NCBI GenBank assembly: GCA_045837725.1
Contig: JBEWZL010000011.1
Span: 248,001 to 312,000, forward strand
From: Vermamoeba vermiformis
Taxonomy: Eukaryota; Tubulinea; Echinamoebida
Reading direction: 5' to 3'
Length of the DNA: 64,000 bases
Part shown: positions 20,195 to 31,336 of the stretch, in pieces
How positions within the stretch are numbered: position 1 is the first letter of the stretch
How the letters are laid out: every line of letters begins with the position of its first letter
Position numbers and translations under genes: made by a program
Notes under the pieces: generated by a model
Databases searched by the model: none
Told to the model about the DNA's origin: nothing
The model's input: only the letters and a program-made list of their open reading frames with translations

Positions 20195-23100
20195 TTAAAG
20201 TTGGTTATCTTGCAAGCTGTGGAATGGCGTTGAAAGATCTTCGCGATAGACCTGATACGAAGCACGGCGCTTCTTGACAGCACGCACGATGAAAATAATG
20301 GCCACCATAATACCCACTGCTCCAATAATGACGCAGATCACGATAATGGCTAAAAAATAATGGTACGTTAGTAACAATATAAATCGTTAATAGGAGTCAA
20401 TATATCTTACCGATAACAGCAGGAGTCAAGCCCATTGTTTGATGGAAATCCTAAAGAGATCCAGTTAGAAGAGTTAATTGTAGAATAAGCAGTCGGTTAT
20501 AAAGACTATAGCGTATATCATATGATATAATATATTATAAGCGCGATATCTTATCTACTTGAGTGATAAAGAAAGACTTTTGGATCTGGGCCTGAGTGGA
20601 TCTTGTAGCGCGTGAATACTTACATCTCCCCAAGCCTGAGTAGCAGTATTATATAAAGTAGCAAGAGCTTGTCGGCCTTGGGTCGTGGTAATGTCGCTAT
20701 TGTGAACAGCGTCCCAGTAATAAGTACGGAATTCGGACACCACGCGGTTGAACTCTTGTGGGTAACGATCATTTGCGTTCAAATACACCTGGTGGAAGTT
20801 GAAACGAGCGACTAAATATAGTTCAAATATTAATATTGCAGCGATACATATGTTTTTAGCGATTTTGTTAAGTATTGTACTTACAGGCTGAAGAAATAAA
20901 TTGGATCGGTCTGTTCGGTGCGTTAGGCGCCAATCTGTAGAAAGCGGAAAGGAAATCGGGCCAATCCAACACATTACCACCGGCGAATGAACCAGCATCG
21001 ATCTACGCATTAACATTATTTTCTGCGAATTTCAAAAAGCGCATCTGGATCTAACGAACTACTTACATCTTGACCACGAATACCTCCATGAGTGATTACT
21101 TTACCGCGCTTGTTGTTAATGAATTTTCCAACGAACAAAGCACATGCACTGCCGCAAGTACCATCAGTAACGATGAGAACATTCTCGGGCCAGTGAGTTT
21201 GACCATTGAACGCATAATCCAAAACCGGTGTGCATTCAGCAGGGAAGAACCTATCATAATAATATTCATTAATAATCGTTCTTTAAGTAGTCCTTGTCGA
21301 AGTCGTTTCAAATTTTTGTTGGAAGAAGACTCGACTTACACTTGTTGCATGAATCGACCTTGTTGACCTCCACGAGTGCGTTGAACAGGCGATGTGTAGA
21401 AGTCAGTACCAGTCATTTGATTACCAGTAGTTGTGCTATAATAAAAAAACAATTAGAGCCGGTTTTCTACGAGCGGATCTTGTCTCTTGTTACTCACTTC
21501 AAATAGTTCGTAGCGTTGATGTATCCAATCTTAAAATATATATCGGTTAGATAATACTAATCAATGAAAATTATCTTACGTTGAACAAGAGATCAGTCAT
21601 CGGAGTTTGACGCAGATCGTACGGTTGCCACAAAGTATTTTCTGGTTCACGAACGGTAGCTAAATAATTAAGAAATAAATATCATTATGCGCTTAATGTA
21701 ATGTATTTACCATGAGCCCAATCTTCAACCAAAAGTCCTTGCAACATAAGACTAAAGCACAACGCGCCACCTCTGAAAAAAAAGTTTAGATCCAATCATA
21801 GCATTTATCCTTATGATGTCTTACCCGTTCTTAGAGACGTCAATAACGACGCTATCATATTTTCTGGCTTGAACTTCATTTCTAAACGCCAAAATTGTAT
21901 TTACGTATTCTTCAGTTGCACTTGGCGCGAAAGTAGTGACTCTCAGAATAGGAACAAAGTTGGCACCTATGCGTATATTAGTAGAAGGTCTCGGGTACTA
22001 TACTAATTATCGATACTAAGGAATGAATAGAAGCACTTACGTTCGTCGAGGTATTCTAAGTACATAGCAGATCCGTCGGATGCTGTTTGTTTCAAACTAA
22101 GACCAACTGAAGAGCCAAGACGAATGTCCTTCACTGTCTGTTGTGAACTTTGATCTTGAGCCAGCATTCGCTCATTAGTTTCAACTGGTGTAGCGACATT
22201 GTCCTAAAATGTATACGTTAGCTATTGACACTTTTGATGACACCAATTAACATTTTGACGCGTCTGAACTAACTAGCGACAATAATAAATGTCAACTATG
22301 ACAGGTGTCAAATTGACGTGTCAAACTCGAACGCACCATCATGGAATGCAAAGAAGAGAACACGGAACTGAATGCCTCGTTAGCACGCTTCTTGATTTGA
22401 TCAGCGTATGAAGGAGTGTCGAGCACAGTCATCAGGCGCTCTTTGGTTTCAAGATGGATATCGGGATTTGAAAGTGCCAACACGGCTTGTGATGACGGCG
22501 CGTTGCTAATCTTGACAGGCATAGGCTAAAAATAACAATCAGCAAATATTCATTAGACTGGCGGGTACGAATGTTTGCACGAACGTCATTTCCTTATTTG
22601 GCAATTATGTGAGCACTTACAGTGTCCAACATTCGAAGTACATCAGCGGTACCGGAAAATCCTCCATTGCAAGCAACGAGTGTCGGAACTTGCAGCGAAA
22701 TTTCCCCAGCCGCAGATTGCAAAAGCAATGTCTCGGTGTTGTAGTCTTGGAGCGGAATTCTAGTGGCATCAATCAAACCCCAGCCCACGTCACCTTCGAA
22801 GAGCTTGTTCACGCGGACATTGATGTCTTTGTAGTTACCAACGAATGTTTGAGCGTATTCCTATTATGCATTAATTAGCTAAAGAAAATTAGCTGTACTT
22901 AAAAAAATTCTATGGCGCGATCCGAATCCGGTCAGGCATGGAATTTCCGATGGTAGTACATAAATATTGTAAAGCTAAATTATGTATGACTTACAGTCAA
23001 ATATTGTATAGGATCTCTGTTGTTGATTTTCAAGACTTGATTGCCAACGTAAGGAGTCGGATCGAAGTTCAAATACTGTTGTAAGATGTCGTTGGATACC

Positions 23101-24229
23101 ATAACTAATAAAAACATATATAATTAGCATGCTAATAGCCATTGTCCAACAATATAATGGGCCAAATTAAGTTTCAAGCTGAGATGTAGATCGGCCGATC
23201 GAGCAAGCGAAGGAAAGGATTTTGCTAGTTAACTGAGATAATAATAAATGTGTACTTACAGTGGTTATCCAAATAAACGCGTTGTTCACCGTTGACAATA
23301 TTAGTGGTCAATGAGAAGGGCTTGAACAGACCGCAGTTTCTGTACGGAGCAGGCATGCCGAACCAAGTGTGCGCATCGTTCAATCGATTGAACAAACGTG
23401 CAATATCTATCATATATATTAGTATGCATATTATAGGACATTGCGTTTTTGCGTAGCGGCTTCAAAATCAAAGCGAGAAATTTGAGAGTCAAATCCGATG
23501 AAATTCGTGCGGGAATAATAAGATTGGATAATCATTACTAACCTGATTGGAATTCGTAGTCGCGCGTATAGAAGTTTTGATCAATCGTGTTCAGACCTGC
23601 ATCCAGATCGACCTAAAAAATATTGGTATTTGTAATAAAATGAGAAATGCTTGAATTATACGCACTTGCATGTTCCAAGGAGCACCAGAGTTCTTTGCGA
23701 TGTCAGTAAATGAATAAAGTTGCGCAAGTTGGCGAAGAACATGCGTAGTGGCAGTAGCACGTGTTTGTTCGAATTGGATCGAGTTGAAACATTGAAGAAG
23801 ACTGGTAAATAGGTAAAATGAATATTAATCAGAAATGTACACGGAAGATACTAGAAAAATAACGCGAAAAATTGAAAGTGAATTGACTGACAGATTTGAA
23901 CCGTATGACGGTTAGCTTTTACAAGCCTAATTAAATAGGAAATAAATAATATTTACGGCCGATCTTATATTTTGGTCAATATTTTGGCTTGGTATTAACC
24001 GGATCAAGCCTGTAAAAAATACTGATTTATTTTTTTAATTTATCGCCTTATTTAACACCAATAATTAGGTATAATATCGCCATATTCATGCTATAGCTAT
24101 ATTTACTTACGTTTCGCGCGGGCCAATCCATCTTTTTCCGTTGTCGTTTCTCAAAGCGCACGGATCTGCTGTAACAAGCAGAGCGCTTACTAGTACGATA
24201 ATAAATATACTAATATATCGTACTGCCAT
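20195..24229 (-). CDS. Membrane-anchored S41 family (CPAF-like) serine protease
   Basis: The ATG at 24229 gives a signal peptide (MAVRYISIFIIVLVSALLV). The lumenal part contains LNDAHTWFGMP (the His-containing motif of CPAF-like enzymes), then VVIDVSKNGGG, and the nucleophile region VLIVTDGTCGSACALFVG with Ser in GSAC, followed by VITHGGIRGQD. Near the C-terminus a single membrane helix (VIAIIVICVIIGAVGIMVAI) is followed by a basic cytosolic tail ending HSLQDNQL. The topology is therefore type I: a lumenal or extracellular protease with a short tail. There are more than twelve small introns. The one at about 22204-22336 is packed with TGACACGTGTCA-like motifs and the one near 22530-22618 holds TTTCCTTATTTGG. 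The substrate is unknown. Confidence 0.87.
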
Positions 24230-24449
24230 CTCTTATATTGTTATATATTACAGAACAAGTTCAAAAAGAACACAACGGAAAAAAAAAGATCATAACACCT
24301 ACCCATTACAACCGGACGGCCCAGGACCAGTTAAAATTTTATTTTTGCCCGTCGGGAAATAGCGCCGAAGTATATCATAGGAAAATATAAATAGGAAGCT
24401 GTAGTGACCATTATCAATAAGCAACAACCTGTAACACCACACACGAACA

Positions 24450-25025
24450 ATGAACTACAACTTACGCCCCCGTCCTTTAAATCGTCGTCGCAGAGTGCTT
24501 ACAGAACGACAAGTGCAGCTGATGAATATATTCGGTAAATTAGGAAGAAAAATCGTCAAGAGAGGCCACTCTGTTGCTAGCATAGCCAAGTCAACTCGCA
24601 AGTATTTGGTCCGCTCGATCCAAAAGCAGATCAAATTCCGACATCGCCGCTTTGTCACCCTCTCCCACCACGTCCCCAGGCGCGTCTTTGCCAACTTGGT
24701 CTTCAAGCACGTCGACGAGGAGGACTTCAAAGTCAACTGGATGCGAGCCCACAAAACCGAAAAAGGCAAGTGGGTGCCGGAGAGAACCCGACTGAGTTTG
24801 GAGGTCGATGTCTTGAAGTGCATTGACATCTTCGGCTCTAAAACTGCTAATGAAAAGCAAATCATCGATCAAGCCAACAGGCCCTACTACGGTTGTGTCG
24901 TACTGCTGGATCACAACGATCGAAGCACGATGAAGATGAAGTATTGCTATGAAACCGAACAACTCCAGCTCAAGTTTCAATTTCAATTGTACCGTAAGAT
25001 TGGAAAGCAAATGATTCTTATTTAG
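24450..25025 (+). CDS. Unknown intronless basic protein
   Basis: This is a single-exon gene of 191 codons with no recognisable domain. The N-terminus is strongly basic (NYNLRPRPLNRRRRV, then KLGRKIVKRGHS). The middle has RHRRFVTLSHHVPRR, and the C-terminal half is mixed, with VNWMRAHKTEKGKWVP and LQLKFQFQLYRKIGK. It is GC-richer than the neighbouring intergenic DNA and has a poly-A-like AATAAA shortly after the stop. The basic character suggests nucleic-acid or nuclear binding, which is inference. Lack of introns in an intron-rich neighbourhood could mean a retrocopy or transferred gene. Confidence 0.55.
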   Translation: MNYNLRPRPLNRRRRVLTERQVQLMNIFGKLGRKIVKRGHSVASIAKSTRKYLVRSIQKQIKFRHRRFVTLSHHVPRRVFANLVFKHVDEEDFKVNWMRAHKTEKGKWVPERTRLSLEVDVLKCIDIFGSKTANEKQIIDQANRPYYGCVVLLDHNDRSTMKMKYCYETEQLQLKFQFQLYRKIGKQMILI

Positions 25026-25829
25026 AATAAAGTAGATTTAAAAATTGTACGGATTTGTCTTGCAGCAACTGACCGTGTAATATAATTATAAATAAAGCCT
25101 TAATGCTATGAAAATAATTACAAATTATTTGTGCACTGTGACTTGTTCAATAAAACCATCGCGATCTGCGCACCCGAGTGATTATAGTCAGGGCCCGTAG
25201 TTGTGAAGCCGTATTCTTCAATATGATACAACTTATAGTGTAATTTATCGATTGCAATAATTGCGAGTTATGGTCGACTTATTAGAGAGTGGCTATTAAT
25301 GGACCTGCAGGATTTGAAAAGTTTTTTTCACTTTTTAATCTTACTTAACCTGCTTATTTCAAAATTGTTTCACCTATGAGATCAGCATCATAAGCTAATT
25401 TGATACAGCTTATTATCTCTTCTATTAGAGCAGTACAAAATTCTGTTTCTAAACTTGGTAGATCAGCGATAAAAATTATTCGAGATTATTTGAGATTTCG
25501 TTCGTGATAGCGGATTAGGCAAGACTGCACTATTCCCGCTTGTGAGATTTCGCAGCGGTATAAATTGTAATGGCGCATTTTTGTTGCACACAATAGGGCA
25601 TTATAAATACTACGGAATTTGGTAACAATAGCATCGTGATGGATACCGACAGAACCGATTCCGCTGGTTGTTAGACGCAATTACCGCCATTCAATCCTTA
25701 GAGCCAGCTGGAGATCCAACCAGCACTGATGTATATTAACTAACAGGTAAATTAATGCATAAATTAAGTTTAATTATTGGTCAAGATAGGGAAAAGATAT
25801 TTACTTTATTTTTAAAAGATTGAGAAAAA
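25026..25829. other. Intergenic region, no gene seen
   Basis: About 800 bp of AT-rich DNA. AATAAA signals for the upstream gene lie at about 25027 and 25091. The rest presumably holds the kinase promoter. No coding frame or RNA gene is recognisable. Confidence 0.5.
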
Positions 25830-28081
25830 ATGGATCACAATATCCTTGAATCAAGCGAACCTTTCGAGTATAGGAAGCAGCTATTACATCCATTGATTGT
25901 AACACCAAAGATAATCAAAAGAATTCGAAGGAAATTAGAGCGCGAAAACAACTCAGATTTACAATTCGTAGATGAGCTCATAGACATTCCGTTCAAGGCT
26001 TGCCCAGCTCCAGAAAAATATTGCGTGGACTTCTTTTACGGATTTTTTATTCTTTGGCGCAAGATCTGCAATTACAATAACGCAAATAATACGTCAGGCG
26101 GATGCAGCAATTTTATTTCTTACTTAGCTGGTGGATTATCTTTCTATATCAACTTCTTTTGTCCAGAACTACTACGACCTAATTTTGACAACGACGTAGA
26201 TATATTTTCAAGTTCAAGACCAGATCTTGGTTAGCGAGCCGACAAATTTCGATATACACGGAGTGCGGCCTATTAATAGAAACACGATGCGTAACAACTT
26301 GCGCGCGTGCATTGACCAACAATTGAAGCACTTGCCGTTGGAGCATTGTTGCGCGTTTGGCTTGAGGCATCGTATGTAGCTTTTTAAAGCCCAATTAACT
26401 CATTACAAATGATCGAATAATACTTTCACATTATTGTGATAGAATAATTATGCTTTAAAGTCGTATTTTTTCTCGATCTGAGATCAAAAGTCTGGATGTA
26501 ATTTTCTTGCAAATATTTTTCACGTGACTGACATGATATGCATCTTATACGAATATTACAAGTGATTTAATAGTACCTTATATTTTTATTTTGCGTAGGT
26601 GGTGCTTTATTGTGGATCTGTGTCATGCAACCCGAACTCCCAGAAAATTCAACTATGATTCGATATACGCTGCGGGTAATCAAATACAGATTGTATTTGA
26701 GTGCGGGACAAGATTTATTGGAGCTCTTTGACGTCATGCAAGAGATCGAACGTCGTGCAAAAATTATGGTGGAAAATTATGGCAAAGAAACTGCACGTGA
26801 TTACGTTATTCCGCCAATTAATGTGCGTAAAAACAGTAGCGAAGTAGTTGCAAAGGCTAATGGTTCACTGAAACACTTGAACGATCGAGATCCAACGGAT
26901 GCAAAAAATCAGAAGAAGTTAAATACAACAGAATCGAATAATATGGACAGCGAAAGTGATTCAGAGGCTTTAGAATTAGAAAGAATATTAATGAAGATTA
27001 TTCCAGGAAAATTAGTGGAATTAGGGTGGGCGTTGACTTGGATCGACGATAACGTTATTCGCGTTGGAAAATACTACTTGCCCGAAAATAGCAACAATAA
27101 TAATATAGAGCCTATAGACGTGGCATTGATTGAAAAGGAAGGCAGAGATGATCGCGAGATTGAGTTTTTGAAAAGAATGAAGCATAAACACATTATTGCT
27201 TGTTATGGACATTACGCGCGGCCAATGAACGAAGGTACGTAAAATTTACCCTTAAAGTTAATATTATTGTGGTTTTAATAATACTCGTTCGCCTTGAAGT
27301 TTAAATCAATTAAAGTACGAATCCGGATCAGATCTTTTTGAAATTAACTTTGAAACTAAAGATAAGAAATATAGATACACCATAACAGCATTACGTTCAA
27401 TTAATATCGATATTTATATTAATACTAACCAAATATAAAAGAAGGACAGATCAAGTACATTATGCTGCTTGAAAGATTAAAACACATTGAAGCAGGCGAC
27501 GATCCGAAGAGATATCTCCTCTTGGCTTGCGATATCGCCAGTGGTTTGGCATATCTCCACAGCTTGAACATCATTCATCGCGATCTCAAGCCGAAAAATA
27601 TTTTGCAAACGCCGTATCGTAATGGGCGCGCTAAAATCGTTGATTTTGACTTGGCTAAAAAACTTAAGCCAAAAAAAGACTATAAAGCTTATGGAGAAGG
27701 CGTTGGTACAGATGGATTTATTGCGCCCGAGGTTTTAAAAGTCGATCTGGCAGTAGGATACGATTATAAGGCCGATATTTATAGCTACGGTAAAACATTA
27801 GAGAAAATTTTCGGAGAAAATGTAAGTCATTACATTAATATTTAAGCCAAAAAAATGCTGGCTGTACGCGGTCTTTGACCGGTCAACGTTTGGTCAAACT
27901 CAAGAAAAATCGATACTCCAATTAATTTCGGAAGTCCTAACGCTCTATATTATAGAAGCAGCTGTTCGATGCTACTCTAGCTAAGCTAGTTCATTGTTGC
28001 ACTAAAACAGATCCGACAAAGAGACCTAGCGCACGAGAAATAGTCAAGTATCTGTCGCACAAGTTTAAGAAAATGAAATAA
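25830..28081 (+). CDS. Protein kinase with unusual DFD motif and long N-terminal region
   Basis: The N-terminal exons (25830-27238) encode an unknown domain with an RPINRNTMRNNL block and an acidic linker. The kinase domain starts around the exon ending NE at 27238 and continues after the 223-nt intron with an MLLERL hinge, ASGLAYLHSLNIIHRDLKPKN (catalytic loop intact), KIVDFDLAKKL and FIAPEVL. The last exon (about 27956) ends PTKRPSAREIVKYL. Two oddities stand out: the usual DFG is DFD, and the beta-3 Lys context is VALIEKE rather than VAxK, so activity may be altered. The frame changes between exon 1 (ending FSSSRPDLG) and exon 2 (LVSEPTNFDIHG) around 26205-26235, and no clean splice pair explains it. 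The exon 2 to 3 intron (about 26391-26599) fits well. Confidence 0.75.
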
Positions 28082-28866
28082 GTCGACTAAACGGCGTAGG
28101 TAAGCATAAATTGGTAACATTACCTCAAATTAACATACCGCAATACTTCTTTAGATCTACAATCGGATCAAGGGACAAAGCGAATTCAAAAGTAGCTTGG
28201 CATCATCAATAAGAACAGATTGAATTGCCTTCAAACGAACGACTTTAAACGAATGGAAATAACTGCCAGCACAGGCTGCTATTGGATCAGGTAAGCCACT
28301 TGCGCTAATTAATTGCTGCACACGAACGTTATTTAAATCAACATTTAGCCAATTCTATTGTCCTGAGTTGCTAATCGGCATCAATACAATATAATAACCT
28401 ATCTGAGAATTTACTGATAGTGTGTACCTTTCTTTCGGCACACAGAAGCAAACAAGATCCGCGTGCTGCCGAAATAATTTTTTGTTGTGGCTTGCTTGTT
28501 TCTTATGTGAGCTCACATTATTAATTGCAAAATTTCGATCCACATTTAGTGCTAGAAATAGCCTCTTGTTGAGACCTCCATTGAATTTTTTGGAACATCC
28601 GGATCAATTGTGTTCCTCGGATTGTTCAAAAAGTAGTATTCAACGGAAGCAATCGTCCCATTTGTGGGTCCACATCTAGATTTCGTACGCAAAGCTTGAT
28701 AATTGAGACCGGTTCACAAATTCCGTGATTTTTCTGACGGCTCGGGACTAGTGTCTCCAAGAAAATACTAGAAATACAACGTATCTTTAAATATTAGTAT
28801 AAAACGTTGTTCGGCTAATATTTTCTAATTTTTCATTCGATAATCAGCAAGAGACCACAAATAATA
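28082..28866. other. Intergenic region, no gene seen
   Basis: About 785 bp between two plus-strand genes. Several GATC-rich stretches occur (AGATCTACAATCGGATC at 28154, ACATCCGGATCAATTG at 28592). These resemble the intronic motif family and may mark untranslated introns of one of the flanking transcripts. No convincing frame or structured RNA is visible. Confidence 0.45.
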
Positions 28867-30441
28867 ATGTTGCGCGTACGATCTAGATCCAACTCAACCG
28901 AAAAGATGCGTGTAAGTAATACTCAACATCTGATCTCAAGTCATTGAAGTGTTGTTTAATATTTAAAGATTATTTGGACCAATAATTTACGTTTTGTCCC
29001 GTAGGTGGTTCAATCTGTTGAAGATCTAAGAAAGCAGATGAAGAAAAATAAGCCGTTTAGATTAGGCGACGTAAATAATATTACTGCCTATCTTACTAAA
29101 GGATGCAATCATTTGATGGACGCGATCAAAAATTGCAATAACGTTAGCACGATCCGATTTGCAACGCCTTTCGACAATACTCCGAAAGCCAAAGACCAAC
29201 CCTCATTTGATTGGAACAAGATATACGAAGCTCTTATCTCGAATACATCAATTACCTCACTCGAAGTTTACGTAGACAACCCAGAAATTTTCAAGATCTT
29301 CAAACGAGTTTTGAAAAAGAACCACAGAATCACCGAGCTTCATATTTCAGCATCAAATATTACAGAAGAATCATCGCGACATGTCTACGAAGCATTGAAA
29401 GCCCCATCCGGTCTCCAAACTCTCAGTTTTTGCAACTCGATCTTGCCAATCGAAATTTGGCGCAAAATCTGCCGAGGAATAGAACGCAATACTAGCCTTA
29501 AGAATATAGAATTTAGATTTGGTGTCTATGACGAACAAGCCTTGAAAATCATTTGTGGCGCACTTGCAAAGAATTCACACATTGAATCGGTCATTTTCAA
29601 CCAACCGAAATTGCACGAGACCAACGTCAAAGCCATCGCGAATATTCTAAGAAAAAATACTACTTTGAAGGCATTAGAGATTCGTGGCATCACCGTCAAT
29701 GGCATCGAATCACTCGGCGAAGCACTGAAGGAAAATTCCGGCTTGAAAAAACTCGCGCTGAAAAATTGCAAGTTGGACCATTACACGAGCGGTTTTCAAA
29801 ACAGCAAAGCAGTTAGAGTCTTAATTTCGACTTACCAAGGACGAGGCCGACAGCAACCATCTAACGACGCCGTTGTTTCAAAACGATTCAACTTTGACTC
29901 GTTTTGCGAGTCGCTGAAAGTCAACACTTCACTCGAGGAGTTGGATCTGTACGGATCTGCAATCACCGATCAATCAATCTGCAGCCTCAGCGACGTTATT
30001 AGCATCAATACTACTTTAAGAACGCTACGTTTATGTGTTAATGGCACTTCGCAGTCCCGAGGCTGGTCTTCGTTGATGGACTCGTTGACACGAAATGACA
30101 CTTTGACACGTGTCGATTTTGGATCCGAATATGTTCCTGGATCAAAAGATAGCCTAATGCAGTTATTGCAAACCAATAAGGCCATCAACGACATCACCAA
30201 TCTTGATAGTCTCGTTGGTGAAGGCTTCGAAGAAGTTCAGCTCGCGGTTACAAAAAACAAATTAGATCAGATCTCGAACGAAACCAATTCAACGATGCTG
30301 TTGAAAATGATGTCAATGCAACAAGACCAGTTCTTCTCAATTTTTCCGTTAGAGATTTGGCTTAATATTGTCGAGAACTTTAAATTCTCAGGCATCACTA
30401 CGGACTTTGTAAATACGTTCAGCAAATACTTAAAATTGTAA
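28867..30441 (+). CDS. Ribonuclease-inhibitor-type leucine-rich repeat protein
   Basis: The first short exon (MLRVRSRSNSTEKMR from the ATG at 28867) is spliced through GTAAGT..CCGTAG to a long exon beginning VVQSVEDLRKQ. About ten degenerate RI-type LRRs follow, spaced 28-30 residues: NTSITSLEVYVDN, NHRITELHISASN, NTSLKNIEFRFG, NSHIESVIFNQ, NTTLKALEIRGI, NSGLKKLALKNC, NTSLEELDLYGS and NTTLRTLRLCVN. The repeat IxxNTSLxxL is the NLR/RNI style. The C-terminus (FPLEIWLNIVENFKF) resembles an F-box core, unusual at that end. About 490 residues. It probably forms a protein-binding horseshoe. The partner is unknown. Confidence 0.82.
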
Positions 30442-30522
30442 ATTCCTATTTATTATAACAATGTAAATAAACTATCAAAACGATTAACATATGCAAGTGA
30501 CGACAAGGAAATCATTCACTCG

Positions 30523-31067
30523 TTATTCATACGGTCTCTTGCCATGTGTTCTTTCAGAGAGACTGATCCACTGCTTTAAAGTTTGGCTCAGCTCATCACT
30601 TAGGTTTGCAATTGTACTTTCATTCAGAAAAATTTGAACCATGGAATCTGTTTCTTCTTTTTGGGCATCCCTGAAAGAGGGCATTGTTGCACTAATAAGC
30701 AGGCTCTTTTCAGGCAAGTTCATCTGTTGTAATATTTGCCTAGAAGGGTTGCCTGAGTAAAAGTTAGCTGGCCTCTGCCTTTGTTTGTTCTGCTCAAATT
30801 TCTCCCACAAAGCTTTATAGCTGTCACTGGGGCTGCAAGACATTGACACTGCCACCAATGCTTTTTTTGATCCACTCTCTGATTCATTAATTGAGTCATA
30901 AAAACTTCGAAATCTGAAAGATACGTAACAATATCATTATGAACCATGTAATGTACATATAATATATCTAATTACCTCATATTAGTTGCTTGCCTTCCCT
31001 TCTTCGTAATAAAACCAGTCGCTCCGAGAACGGATGAGACGCGCAGGGCCCGCGACGCTCCGACCAT
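30523..31067 (-). CDS. Small unknown protein, possibly mitochondrial
   Basis: Two exons: the ATG at 31067 gives MVGASRALRVSSVLGATGFI, a basic presequence-like N-terminus. After an intron GTAATT..TTTCAG (about 30917-30975), RFRSFYDSINESE continues in frame to a stop at 30523. The protein is about 160 residues. It contains ALWEKFEQNKQRQRPANF and NPSRQILQQMNLPEK, is helical in appearance and has no motif I recognise. It is convergent with the LRR gene upstream. Confidence 0.6.
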
Positions 31068-31336
31068 TAAGCAAGATATCATTAGAGCTTAATTAGCCAA
31101 GCGTTGTTGTTATACTTTCGTTACTAGCAAAAAAAACTGAAAAAATCGCAATCTTTAAAACCGCTAGGAAGTAAAGAAAAAGTATGCCCTCCGAAGGCCC
31201 AAAAATAACTAATTCGCATCAATTGAACCTAATGTACGGTGCTATTAGCTTCGCCGGCCACAAAGGTACAACGTACGTTGGGAATTTAGATCTGCAAATG
31301 GGCGGGAAAAAGAAATTTTTTTTATGTTACATCACC

